Source: Anniella stebbinsi
Taxonomy: Eukaryota; Chordata; Lepidosauria; Squamata; Anniellidae
Length of the DNA: 64,000 bases
NCBI GenBank assembly: GCA_029215795.1
Contig: JARDYH010000002.1
Coordinates: 38,424,001 to 38,488,000, forward strand
Direction: 5' to 3'
Part shown: positions 1-9,862 of the stretch, in pieces
Numbering within the stretch: the stretch's first letter is position 1
Layout: every line of letters begins with the position of its first letter
Notes under the pieces: model-generated
The model's database searches: none
The model's input: the letters and a program-made list of their open reading frames with translations, nothing else
Told to the model about the DNA's origin: nothing
Made by a program: the position numbers and the translations under genes

Positions 1-100
1 GTGACTTTCAACTATGTTTCTTTCAATGTCAAATTAAATGCTGTTGTAAATGCTGTTAATTTTATTTTCTATGCTGAAATTGTTGTTGCCATATTGCCAT

Positions 101-666
101 ATTGTTGTTGCCATATTAAAAAATGCTTATTTTAAAAATGCTTATCCTAAATAAAATATGTTCCTACAATTCCTAGACAATAAGACTTCAGGTAACCCAA
201 CACACATATGCAGTACAGTGAACATTGCAGAAGGGCAAGTAACAGGACCACAGCCCATCCATGCCTACCTCACAGGGTTGTTTTTTTGAGAATAACATAG
301 TACAATATAGTCACTAACATTCTCAGGTTTTCAGTTCAGGACACCCAAAGGTACATTCAGGACACCCAAAATTGTTGTTGCCATATTAAAAAGTGCTTAT
401 TTTAAAAATGCTTATCCTTAATAAAATATGTTCCTACAACTTTCAAACAATGTTGATAGTAGTATTCCTAGACAATAAGACTTCAGGTAACCCAACACAC
501 ATATGCAGTACAGTGAACATTGCAGAAGGGCAAGTAACAGGACCACAGCCCATCCATGCCTACCTCACAGGGTTGTTTTTTTGAGAATAACATAGTACAA
601 TATAGTCACTAACATTCTCAGGTTTTCAGTTCAGGACACCCAAAGGTACATTCAAGACACCCAAAA
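101..666. repeat. Tandem duplication of a ~270-bp AT-rich unit
   Basis: Two head-to-tail copies, about 101-370 and 371-666, share nearly every base, including the stretch ending in GACACCCAAA. The second copy has an extra ~24 bases near 440-463 that are absent from the first. No coding potential is evident: the short frame at 393-584 simply runs through the copy. Bases 1-100 hold nothing recognisable apart from short TGTTGTTGCCATATT repetitions. Confidence 0.9.
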
Positions 667-840
667 CACATCTGGTAACTTTCCCACTGCTCCGAATAAA
701 CGCGATAGTGTTTAATCACTTACGCGCTGTTCGGGAATGGTGGTTTGACGGTTCCGCGCGCATGCGCGCAACCGCTAAACCGGTCCGCGGAAACATCGCA
801 AACCGGAAGTGAGGCCTAGACTTCCTCACAATCCTTCAAG
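667..840 (+). promoter_or_regulatory. GC/CpG-rich presumed promoter of the upstream Myb/SANT gene
   Basis: CpG density rises sharply here compared with the AT-rich flank, with GCGCGCATGCGCGC near 756-770 and the run CCGGAAGTG near 805-813, which fits an ETS-type site. It lies directly before the ATG at 841. The promoter role is inferred from position and base composition only. Confidence 0.45.
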
Positions 841-1191
841 ATGCCTAGAGGGAGGTATTGGGGGATGCGGAGGTCCGCATATTATTGGCCTTCCTCCTCC
901 AATCCTCCCTCGTTGGAAGGATTGTCAGGAGCAGCAGCCTCCCGACTATGAGGCTATTTAGGAGGGCGGCTGCTGCTCTGGCAAGCCAAAACTTCGTCCG
1001 CACTGCCCTGCAGTGCAGGACGAAGTTTAAATATATGAAGGCCCATTTTTTCCGGGCCATTAGTGCCCATGGGGAGCATCCCCCCTTCCGACAGCGTCCA
1101 CCCTACTTCGTGGAATTCCGCGAGCTGTGGCGGAAGGCGGGGAGACCAACCCCTGAGGAGAGGCTGACCGCAGGTGAGTGAGTGCATTACC

Positions 1192-1503
1192 ATTCTGCCC
1201 ACTGCTCATTGTGTATTCTCTGGTGGATGTGCAGGTTGGGGGGGGGGGAAGCCCCAAAAACTATGACCCCTGACACAATGAGGCTTTAAGGTGGATTCCA
1301 GCATACATCTTGGGTGGGGTGGGACTAGATGCCCTTCAGGAGCCCTGTGTGCTGGTGATTCTGCCCACTGCTCATTGTGTATTCTCTGGTGGATGTGCGG
1401 GTTGGGGGGGGGGGAAGCCCCAAAAACTATGACCCCTGACACAATGAGGCTTTAAGGTGGATTCCAGCATTCATCTTGGGGTGGGACTAGATGCCCTTCA
1501 GGG
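1192..1503. repeat. 166-bp tandem duplication inside intron 1
   Basis: The segment starting ATTCTGCCCACTGCTCATTG at 1192 recurs at 1358 with the same order of blocks (poly-G run, CCCCAAAAACTATGACCCC, GCCCTTCAGG). Only small indels separate the copies. It fills most of the intron between 1173 and 1557. Confidence 0.85.
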
Positions 1504-2029
1504 ACCCTTCCACATTTTAATGTTATTTCCCTTTTTCCCTTCCCTCTTTTTCTTAGCCCAAAACAGGAGGGCGGAAGAGGCGGCTCCGTCTCCCGAAGTG
1601 GAGGAGGTTGGGGGGACTTCTCCTCCTCCTCCTTCTCCTTCTTCTCCTCCTCGGATGACCCTCCGCAGAAGGGCACGTAAGTTAAATGCAAGCCAGATTA
1701 ATTAGGAATACTATTTTTGCCCAGCGTACTTTAATAATATTATTAATATTAATAATTGTAATGATATATGTATTTATTTATTAATTAACAGACTCTCCCA
1801 ACGGATCGAGGCGGGGAACACCATGATAGAAACTTAAAATAAATTTTTTTTTCCAATTTTGAAGGGATACTCAGTCCATCGCCGTCGCCGTCTGCGGAGG
1901 AGGTGGAGGAGGAGGTGCAGGAAGAGGAGGAAGAGGAGAATGCACCCCCACCTGTCTCACCTGCTGCTGTGTCTCCAGCAGGTAATAGAAGTTCCATTGC
2001 TTTGTATAATGTAGAGTACATTGAGCATA

Positions 2030-2177
2030 TAAAATCCAGGTCAGGGCTCCTGTATCTGTAACAGTTGTAGAGAAAAGGGAATTTCAGCCAGTGTCATTTG
2101 TATGCAATTAGTTCCTGGTGAAATCCCCTCTTCATCACAACAGTTTAACCGACCTGGATTTTATGTGGTCACCCTAT
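2030..2177. mobile_element. Partial palindromic hAT-type MITE in intron 3
   Basis: The stretch matches one arm of the 8-bp-TSD palindromic element seen complete at 9357, 11246, 12292 and elsewhere: CAGGGCTC, CAGTTGTAGAGAAAAGGG, TTCCTGGTGAAA and the right end GGATTTTATGTGGTCACCCTA. The centre and second arm are collapsed, and the extreme left end is missing. Confidence 0.8.
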
Positions 2178-2664
2178 TGTACAGTACAGGACTAATGGTT
2201 TAAATTTTTAATTAAAAAATGAAAAACTATATTTACATTCCTGTAAATTGAATCGCATTGAATAGCCAATGTCATTGAGTGGTACATCTTGAACTGTTTT
2301 TCTGTTGGTTATATAATATGATTTTAAACACTTTTTTTTTCTTACCATCCCATGCAGTTCCCACTCAGGAGGAGCGGCTGGAGAGCCTAGAAAACGCCGT
2401 GGGAGGCATGCAGCAACGCATGTCCTCCATTGAGGACAAGCTAGACCGCATCCTAAATAAGTTATAAATATTTGTAAATAGTTGAAAAGAAGATATGTTA
2501 AAAAAACTAAATCTTTATTTTTGTTACTAAAACATTGTTTTGGTTTTCCTTAGCATTTTCAGGTTGGTGCAGTATTAAGGAGGGATGCCTAACTGTTTTA
2601 ATAATAGATAGGAAGCACAGTCCCAACCACACAGTGAGATATGAAAACTATATTTTAATGGTTA

Positions 2665-3086
2665 AATACAACATAAATAACAGCAAAAAATACCATAATT
2701 AACAGCAAACATAACAATTACATAAATAACAGCAAAAAAAACCATAATTAACAGCAAATAACATAACAATTACATAAATAACAGCAAAAAAAACCATAAT
2801 TAACAGCAAATAACATAACAATTACATAAATAACAGCAAAAAAAACCATAATTAACAGCAAATAACATAAAAATTACATAAATAACATCAAATAACAATT
2901 ACATAAATAACAGCAAAAAAAACCATAATTAACAGCAAATAACATAACAATTACATAAATAACAGCAAAAAAAACCATAATTAACAGCAAATAACATAAC
3001 AATTACATAAATAACATCAAATAACAATTACATAAATAACAGCAAAAAAAACCATAATTAACAGCAAATTATTAACAATAACATAA
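2665..3086. repeat. ~52-bp AT-rich tandem repeat array
   Basis: A unit built from ACATAAATAACAGC, an A run, CCATAATTAACAGC and AAATAACATAACAATT repeats about eight times with some shortened units (near 2880-2900 and 3010-3030). It lies between the stop codons of the two convergent Myb/SANT genes, so it would fall in the 3' UTR of the minus-strand gene. Confidence 0.9.
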
Positions 3087-3096
3087 AACATGTATT

Positions 3097-3776
3097 CTAA
3101 GGGGAGAACTTTAAGGGTTTTTTTACCTCCCGTGCCGTGCGCTTTATGCTTGGCTCACCTTGAAGTGGTGATGATGAGCGCTGTGGGGGTACTGTATGGG
3201 AGCACGGGAGCAGTGATTCGTCCAAGTCTTTGGTTAAAATGTCATTCTGGGGATTTTGCAACTGGGCAGACTGGGGGTGTTGCACCCTGACTTTACGTTT
3301 CTTCTTAGCCAGGCATTTTCTCCCCTCACCCTCTCCTGAGTTCCCACCTAAGTCATTTGGCTTAGAGCTGGTCCCCTCCATACTGTCAATAGCCAACCGT
3401 CTTTTTATTGGCTGGCATTTTCCATGGCTAGTAGATGATGGGTTGGCTGTATGGGTTGATCTTCCCGGTTCTTCCTGTTGCACCACCGTCACCAGCTTCT
3501 CCATCGTGACACATTGTCTTTCTAGAATTCTGAGAAGGGCATCTTGATTTCTTTGGTCCCTTGCATCTTCTGTTTTCAAATAGTCCAATATCTGGTCATT
3601 TTTCTGCAACATCTGCTCATGCATCTGCAAGAGGTTTGCGTTGTGTGCAGAGGCATGCTCCAGAATGCGGTCTGTGTCCCTGCTGCGTGGGGGTCTTCTG
3701 TTTCTGGCCATTTCCAGGCGCGTTGCAGGCGAGAGTGCTGACTTTTGGATGGGATGTCTCCTTCCTTCATCTGTAC
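3097..3776 (-). CDS. Terminal exon of Myb/SANT gene
   Basis: It starts after CCCTTCAG and gives 225 residues to TAG. Positions include a charged coiled-coil segment, a Ser/Thr-rich stretch and an NLS-like KKKRKV in a basic cluster. The phase-1 acceptor joins exactly to the A left by the exon ending at 3947. Confidence 0.72.
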
Positions 3777-6700
3777 CTGAAGGGAAAGGGCAAAGTTTAG
3801 TGTGTTTAAAAATCATTTATTACATGTCCAGCCTGTACCATGGGTTCTCTCGCACCCTCATCCTGAAGATGAGAATGTCCTTTCACACATTTATAAGAAT
3901 TGCAGGACTGAAACTTTATCAAGCAAATAACATCGGCTGTACTTACTCGGTGCTGCTGCAGGATGGTGGAGATTTCTGGCCCTCAAATCTGCGTGGTCAC
4001 TGGTTTCCGACGCACTGGTGTAACCGCTGCTTCTGTAGGCTGCCGTGGAAGAAAAAGAAGAGCTATTAGGAGGTTTCATTCCAATAGGCACAATCACAAA
4101 CCTCCATTTTAAATAGGGGGGGGGTTGTTTGTGTGTTCAAAATGGCTGCCTGCCTAGGCTGACCACATGAAAAGGAGGTCAGGGCTCATGTAACTTTAAG
4201 TGCTGTAGAGAAAAAGGAATTTCAGCCGGTGGTGCCGTTTGTATGCATGCAGCACCTGGTGAAATTCCCTCTTCATCACCACAGTTAAAGTTGCAGGCAG
4301 TATACTACAGTGACCACATGAAAAGGAGGTCAGGGCTGACCACATGAAAAGGACGTCAGGGCTCATGTAACTTTAAGTGCTGTAGAGAAAAAGGCTGAAA
4401 TCCCTCCCATAGACCACAATTTCTGGTCCCATGCACCCCAGAAATTAGCCCAGTACTTACACGGTGGTGCTGGTGCAGGATGCTGCTGGAGATTTTTGGC
4501 CCTCAAATCTGTGTGCTCACTGGTTTCCGACGCACTGGTGGAACCGCTGCTTCTGTAGGCTGCCGTGGAAGAAAAAGAAGAGCTATTAGGAGGTTTCATT
4601 CCAATAGGCACAATCACAAACCTCCATTTTAAATAGGGGGGGGTTGTTTGTGTGTTCAAAATGGCTGCCTGCCTAGGCTGACCACATGAAAAGGAGGTCA
4701 GGGCTCATGTAACTTTAAGTGCTGTAGAGAAAAAGGAATTTCAGCCGGTGCCGTTTGTATGCATGCAGCACCTGGTGAAATTCCCTCTTCATCACCACAG
4801 TTAAAGTTGCAGGCAGTATACTACAGTGACCACATGAAAAGGAGGTCAGGGCTCATGTAACTTTAAGTGCTGTAGAGAAAAAGGAATTTCAGCCGGTGCC
4901 GTTTGTATGCATGCAGCACCTGGTGAAATTCCCTCTTCATCACCACAGTTAAAGTTGCAGGCAGTATACTACAGTGACCACATGAAAAGGAGGTCAGGGC
5001 TGACCACATGAAAAGGACGTCAGGGCTCATGTAACTTTAAGTGCTGTAGAGAAAAAGGCTGAAATCCCTCCCATAGACCACAATTTCTGGTCCCATGCAG
5101 CCCAGAAATTAGCCCAGTACTTACACGGTGGTGCTGGTGCAGGATGCTGCTGGAGATTTCTGGCCCTCAAATCTGCGTGCTCACTGGTTTCTGACGCACT
5201 GGTGGTACCGCTGCTTCTGGAGGCTCCTGCCATGGCAGAAAAAGATGAGCTTTTAGGAGGTTTCATTGACATAGCCCTATACTTACTCGGTGCTGCTGCA
5301 GGATGCTGCTGGAGATTTCTGGCCCTCAAATCTGCGTGCTCACTGGTTTCTGACACACTGGTGGTACTGCTGCTTCTGTAGGCTGCCGTGGAAGAAAAAG
5401 AAGAGCTATTAGGAGGTTTCATTCCAATAGGCACAATCACAAACCTCCATTTTAAATGGGGGGGGGGTTGTTTGTGTGTTCAAAATGGCTGCCTGCCTAG
5501 GCTGACCACATGAAAAGGAGGTCAGGGCTCATGTAACTTTAAGTGCTGTAGAGAAAAAGGAATTTCAGCCGGTGCCGTTTGTATGCATGCAGCACCTGGT
5601 GAAATTCCCTCTTCATCACCACAGTTAAAGTTGCAGGCAGTATACTACAGTGACCACATGAAAAGGAGGTCAGGGCTGACCACATGAAAAGGACGTCAGG
5701 GCTCATGTAACTTTAAGTGCTGTAGAGAAAAAGGCTGAAATCCCTCCCATAGACCACAATTTCTGGTCCCATGCACCCCAGAAATTAGCCCAGTACTTAC
5801 ACGGTGGTGCTGGTGCAGGATGCTGCTGGAGATTTTTGGCCCTCAAATCTGTGTGCTCACTGGTTTCCGACGCACTGGTGGAACCGCTGCTTCTGTAGGC
5901 TGCCGTGGAAGAAAAAGAAGAGCTATTAGGAGGTTTCATTCCAATAGGCACAATCACAAACCTCCATTTTAAATAGGGGGGGGTTGTTTGTGTGTTCAAA
6001 ATGGCTGCCTGCCTAGGCTGACCACATGAAAAGGAGGTCAGGGCTCATGTAACTTTAACTGCTGTAGAGAAAAAGGCGGGAATCCCTCCCATAGACCACA
6101 ATTTCTGGTCCCATGCACCACAATGTTGTGTCCAATGCCCCCCTTTCCCCCTCCCCCCCCCATAAACCCAGCCTAGATCATTGGGAACTCCCTTCCTTCC
6201 ATGATGTCTGACCTCAGAAATTAGCTAGGCCTGTACTTACTCGGTGCTGCTGCTGCAGGATGCTGCTGGAGATTTCTGGCCCTCAAATCTGCTTGCTCAA
6301 TGGATTCCGATGCACTGGTGGTACTGCTGCTTCTGTAGGCTCCTGCCGTGGCAGAAAAAGAAGAGCTTTTAGGAGGTTTCATCAATAGGCACAATCACAA
6401 ACCTCCCTCCTTTTTAAATGGGGGTGGTTGTTCAAAATGGCTGCCTGCCCCTTATCCTTTTTCCCCCCTGCCCTGGAGAGACCAGAGAAACGCTGGGTAG
6501 CTAGAGGAGATCTCTCCTGCCCTCTCCTGCCCCACCCGCTCACCCGCATCTGCCTGCCCCATTTTAGAATACAATTTTTTATTCCATGGAACACAATATT
6601 AAGTTGTAAAGTTAAGAGTCTTCCCAACCCAACAAAAGAAACAGTCTATACCTTCAGGTTCTTCGTTTCCAATATCTTCTGGTGTCTCCAATTCTAAAAG

Positions 6701-7274
6701 GGGAAAACATCAGATGTGAGCTATAGGCATGAAATAGAAGGAAGAACGAGATTTTTTTAAAAATGGCAATTACAATCAATGTACCTCCGGGAGAGTAGGG
6801 CGTTCCAAGGTAGTCCTCCACATTTATTGTTTGAAGTTCACTGCTGAACAGTTCTTCTGAGCCTTCTGAGAGCGGGAAAGCCAGGGGGGAACTTACTGGG
6901 GGAGCAGCAGCAGGTGCTTGGACACGATGGATGTTCAGACTCCTGCCCACGCGATTTGGTTGAATAGTAGCATCCCCCCGAAAAATGCTATGAAGCTCCT
7001 CAAAAAAGGGGCAGGTGGCAGCATCATTTCCTGATCGTGAATTATGATTCATGACCCTGCGATATTCCTGCCTCATTGCCTTTGCCTTGGTCCTGCACTC
7101 CTTCGCTGTACGGATATGGCCCCTTCTTTGCATTTCCTGAGCAATGGATTCATAGGCATCGAGGTTCCTATGGCTGGCATTCAGTTGAGCTTGAACTTTC
7201 TGCTCCCCAAAAATGTCCAGAAGGTCGAGAATCTCTGCCTTTTTCCAAGAAACTCCCCTTCCTGGAGCAGCCAT
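3097..7274 (-). CDS. Myb/SANT-like protein with six tandem in-frame exon copies (600 aa)
   Basis: Nine exons on the minus strand join without a stop: 7274-6785, 6693-6652, 6342-6241, 5899-5801, 5382-5287, 5226-5125, 4559-4461, 4039-3947 and 3776-3097. Each intron is GT-AG and phase 1. The lengths sum to 1803 bases, 600 residues plus TAG. Residues 10-75 form the Myb/SANT-like trihelix (W10; RTAKECRTKAKAMRQEYRRV) followed by the family motif CPFFEEL at 88-94. The middle is a run of about 31-34-residue repeats rich in Ser/Thr/Ala and ending with a Gln/His/Pro/Ala stretch. The last exon has a predicted coiled coil (NLLQMHEQMLQKNDQILDYL) and a basic NLS-like KKKRKV. The start is the first ATG ahead of the domain, in a CpG-rich region. 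It is probably a nuclear DNA-binding protein; target and role are unknown. It could be a domesticated or still mobile Harbinger-type accessory gene, but no DDE transposase is present here. Confidence 0.72.
3947..6342 (-). repeat. Array of six symmetric phase-1 exons (93-102 bp each)
   Basis: Exons at 6342-6241, 5899-5801, 5382-5287, 5226-5125, 4559-4461 and 4039-3947 are paralogous. Each follows a pyrimidine-rich acceptor ending in GGCAG and precedes GTAAGT. Their lengths are 102, 99, 96, 102, 99 and 93 bases, all multiples of three, so any subset can be skipped or retained in frame. The shared peptide core is SRSSG-TSASETSEHADLRARNL, with changes between copies. Confidence 0.85.
4140..6080. 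repeat. Recent duplications of intron-exon units, with co-duplicated MITE arms
   Basis: Bases about 4321-4680 recur nearly unchanged at about 5661-6020 (offset 1340). The antisense frames at 4363-4659 and 5703-5999 translate identically. Arms of the palindromic hAT MITE (GACCACATGAAAAGGAGGTC ... GTGAAATTCCCTCTTCATCA) recur at about 4155-4320, 4678-4830, 4830-4985, 5510-5660 and 6017-6070, so the transposon fragment was carried along in the duplicated unit. Confidence 0.85.
6785..7274 (-). CDS. Exon 1 of Myb/SANT gene: DNA-binding domain
   Basis: It encodes 163 residues plus one base and begins MAAPGRG. The donor is GGAG|GTACAT. It carries the whole trihelix and a Pro/Ala-rich tail. The following 42-bp exon (6693-6652) sits between TTTTAG and GTATAG and adds 14 acidic residues. 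Confidence 0.75.
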
Positions 7275-7760
7275 TTCGGTAGGTGGAAAAGGTGTAGAGG
7301 AAATAAATCAGGATGCAGTCTCTCTGGCGTCGCGAAGTTAAATGAGGTCAACGGTTGGATCACGCGCACGCGCTTATATGCATAGGCGCGCGACCACACC
7401 TGCGCCTCCAGCCAAACCGTTGGGTGAGCACACCCGCGCGGCTGCGCATAACCTGAGGGCTTTTTTTCAAATCTCCCGCCGGAAATCCCTTCCCTCTCCC
7501 CGCCCATCTCGTCAAAACCCGCCCTCTACCTGCTCACACCTCTCCGAAAATGCGCTTCGCTGAAAAACTGTACACATGGTCATAACGCGCTTTACATCCC
7601 GCCGCAAAATAAAAGTCGCTATTTAACGCGCATTCGATAATGCGCATAATCCGGGAGATAACGCGCCTCTACGCCCGTTTTGCGCTCCGCTGGTGTGGAG
7701 GTAAAAATTATAATGAGCCTCTAAGGCTCATTAAACGTCTCGTGTGGAGGAGGCCTATGT
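7275..7760. promoter_or_regulatory. CpG-rich upstream region of the Myb/SANT gene, possible element end
   Basis: CpG dinucleotides and GCGC/CGCG words are abundant from 7340 to 7710 (ACGCGCACGCGC, GGCGCGCGACC). Position suggests the promoter of the gene starting at 7274. The part from about 7575 to 7720, with GCGCATTCGATAATGCGCAT and GGAGGTAAAA, aligns along its whole length with 46265-46395 in the same orientation. The block is therefore an interspersed repeat rather than a unique promoter. Confidence 0.6.
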
Positions 7761-8535
7761 TGGACTTCTTGGGCAATTTTCCACTTAAGTATATTTTAAA
7801 TCTTATAGCACTGGGGTCACTGTTTACAATTGATTCAACAACATTTATATCTCATACTTGGACCTGTTTGGAAACTGTGATCTCATTAATATGTCCTAAG
7901 GAAGAACACATTTCCTAAGATAGGACACACAATGATCACACCAGCTCCAGGAAGATTTGATGTTAGGCATACAGCCTATCTTAGCCTTCATTAATCAGTT
8001 GGCCTGTCTTTAGTTGACCACAGAGAATTAATTGGGCCAGATCTACACTACTGCTTTAGAGTAAAGAACATGAGTGACTAGATCCAGGATCTACCTTCCA
8101 CAAGAGGAGGGACGTTTTGCTCAGAGAAGGTCCCTCTGCTGATTTTTGTACACCCCCCTCATCACCCAACAACCACAGCTCACCAATTCATCAGGGCTTC
8201 CTCATAATTCACTGTGTAGCATTTTGGGGGGCTGGACAGTTTTTTGTGGGAAGGGGGGGCAGAGAAGTCCATGTTCACCAATGCAGTTGATCAGGTGTGA
8301 ATCTGGATTCAATCCAAGATACCTTAGTGTTAAGTAATTTGTTGTCTGACATTTTAAAGCAACATACAGCCTGGTCTTATTATTTATTTGGAAGAAATGC
8401 ACCAAATAAATGTGCAAAGGGAATGAAAGCTTTAGCATTTGGTGCCATCTAGTGTCATTTTATATGTACCAGGAATATGAAAAGAAACTCTACAGGGCAG
8501 CCAGGTTTTGCAGAGAAAAATATGCTGCCACAACC
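7761..8535. other. No recognised feature
   Basis: Ordinary AT-moderate sequence. The short frames here have no recognisable domain and no splice context, and no repeat family was identified. Confidence 0.5.
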
Positions 8536-8539
8536 TGCC

Positions 8540-8645
8540 CTTCTCAACACTGCAGAAGGTTTAAGGTAGCCTTCTCCCACCTGGGGGATTATGGGAACTG
8601 TAGTCCAACATATCTAAAAGGCACCAGGTTTGGGAAGGCTGATTA
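8540..8645. mobile_element. Remnant of a dispersed reptile MITE
   Basis: GGGAACTGTAGTCCAACAT followed by GGCACCAGGTTTGGGAAGGCTG is the right part of a common family whose relatives occur at 55310-55430 and 59722-59830. The left half is not clear. The flank 8646-8943 holds nothing recognised. Confidence 0.6.
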
Positions 8646-8943
8646 AAGGGGTTATTTGTAATGTGAACTAGCTGAAATTCTTTCTTGAGGTCATCTGCAT
8701 GACTGTGTTGTAGGGCATGAAGAAATGGCAGGAGAGTGAAGACGATATATGTATTTTATTTTTGCTCTGCCTTTTAGGGCAAGCCCTCATATGGTGGCTT
8801 AAAATACTAGAAACAAAACAAACAAAATTCAACAAACAAAACAAAACAACATCAGAGATATTCATATATACATCAGGGGAGCACAACTGTTTTGCACATA
8901 CACTGGGTTGGGGAGACACACACACCCCATACTGTGGAGGTGG

Positions 8944-8956
8944 GAGATAGATAGAT

Positions 8957-8994
<38 letters not shown>

Positions 8995-9045
8995 AGATAG
9001 ATAGATAGATAGATAGATAGGTAGATAGATAGATAGATAGAGATA
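8944..9045. repeat. GATA tetranucleotide microsatellite
   Basis: Near-perfect GATA repeats with occasional TGATAG interruptions. A second array at 9267-9356 lies on the other side of a small DNA element. Confidence 0.97.
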
Positions 9046-9266
9046 GGCTCAATTCAGATGACACAATAAACAACTGGTGTGGGGGAAACAATCGTCAGTT
9101 GTTTTGACTATTGTGTCATCCGAATGCTGCCATAGTCAACTCAGCACTGATCCTCATCCACACCACAGTTGATTATTTATTACCATGTTGTGTGGGGAGT
9201 ATCCCCTAGGGTTAGGGTTAAGGTTAGTCAACCCACCATTGACTATTGTGTCGTCCGAATTGAGCC
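9046..9266. mobile_element. Small non-autonomous DNA transposon inserted in a GATA array
   Basis: Ends are inverted: GGCTCAATTCAGATGACACA on the left and TGTGTCGTCCGAATTGAGCC on the right. It is bounded by GATA repeats on both sides, with ATA at each edge, which fits a 3-bp target duplication but is uninformative in this repeat. An internal third copy of the end motif occurs near 9104-9125. It contains AGGGTTAGGGTTAAGGTTAG, a short telomere-like string. Confidence 0.7.
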
Positions 9267-9274
9267 ATAGATTT

Positions 9275-9312
<38 letters not shown>

Positions 9313-9356
9313 GATAGATAGATAGATAGATAGATGATAGATAGATAGATAGAGAT
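9267..9356. repeat. GATA microsatellite, second segment
   Basis: Continuation of the array split by the element at 9046-9266. Shorter GATATA repeats follow the next MITE at about 9677-9715. Confidence 0.95.
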
Positions 9357-9675
9357 TAGGTGACCAGATAAAATCCAGGTCAGGGCTCATGTAACTTTAA
9401 CAGTTGTAGAGAAAAGGGAATTTCAGCCAGTGTCATTTGTATGCAGTTAGTTCCTGGTGAAATTCCCTCTTCATCACAACAGTTAAAGTTGCACGCACTA
9501 TACTAGAGTGATCATATACAAAAGAAGGAAGGCCCACTGCAACTTTAACTGTTATGATGAAGAGGGAATTTCACCAGGAACTAATTGCATACAAATGACA
9601 CTGGCTGAAATTCCCTTTTCTCCACAACTGTTAAAGTTACATGAGCCCTGAGCTGGATTTTATCTGGTCACCCTA
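9357..9675. mobile_element. Palindromic hAT-type MITE, copy 1
   Basis: The element begins TAGG.TGACCAGATAAAATCC and ends with its inverse. Its two ~150-bp arms are reverse complements of each other around a short centre. Flanks ATAGAGAT and ATATAGAT give an 8-bp target duplication with one mismatch, the length typical of hAT transposases. Confidence 0.85.
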
Positions 9676-9689
9676 ATATAGATATATAT

Positions 9690-9862
9690 ATAGATATATA
9701 GATATATAGATATAAATAGGGGAGGGACACACACACACTTTGCTTTTGCTGGAGAAGAGGGAAATGTCAGCTCCCCCAACCAGGGCTAGAAAGAAATGCA
9801 CAGACATTGAAAAGAGCTGCTGTAAAATAATCACATCCAGTCTGCCATTCAGCTGTAAAATG
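9690..9862 (-). other. Presumed 3' UTR of the PAR1-like gene
   Basis: Unique-looking sequence downstream of the stop, ending against a short AC-rich and GATATA stretch. No convincing polyadenylation signal is seen before the transposon at 9675. Confidence 0.35.

Larger units (their letters stand above)
841..2467 (+). pseudogene. Myb/SANT-like DNA-binding protein gene, four exons, one frameshift
   Basis: Four exons can be joined: 841-1173, 1557-1676, 1865-1981 and 2358-2467. All three introns start GT, end AG and are phase 1. Exon 1 encodes a Myb/SANT-like trihelix: a tryptophan near the start (WGDAEVRILL) and the family motif RTALQCRTKFKYMK. Exons 2 and 3 are proline/serine- and glutamate-rich linkers; exon 4 encodes a short coiled coil ending EDKLDRILNKL then TAA. 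The ATG at 841 opens MPRGRYWG, but the domain continues one frame over, as if one G were missing from the G run at 860-864. With that base the four exons would total 227 codons. The exon plan resembles the convergent gene at 3097-7274. This is either a recent pseudogene or a homopolymer assembly error. Proteins with this domain include Harbinger-derived and SCAN/MSANTD-type nuclear factors; the function of this one is unknown. Confidence 0.7.

Noticed and set aside
2665..3086. Regularly spaced repeats resembling a CRISPR array
   Set aside because: Units abut with no unique spacers, the DNA is vertebrate, and the array is simply a tandem AT-rich satellite.
4363..5999. Antisense frames of 98 and 137 residues taken as separate genes
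   Set aside because: They read through the true short exons into introns. Splice sites and phase explain only the 93-102-bp parts.
7044..7385. Plus-strand frame of 113 residues
   Set aside because: It is the complement of the Myb/SANT exon 1 and its CpG-rich flank and has no domain.
9219..9238. Interstitial telomere-like AGGGTTAGGGTTAAGG
   Set aside because: Only about three units, inside a small DNA transposon; too short to mark a fusion point.
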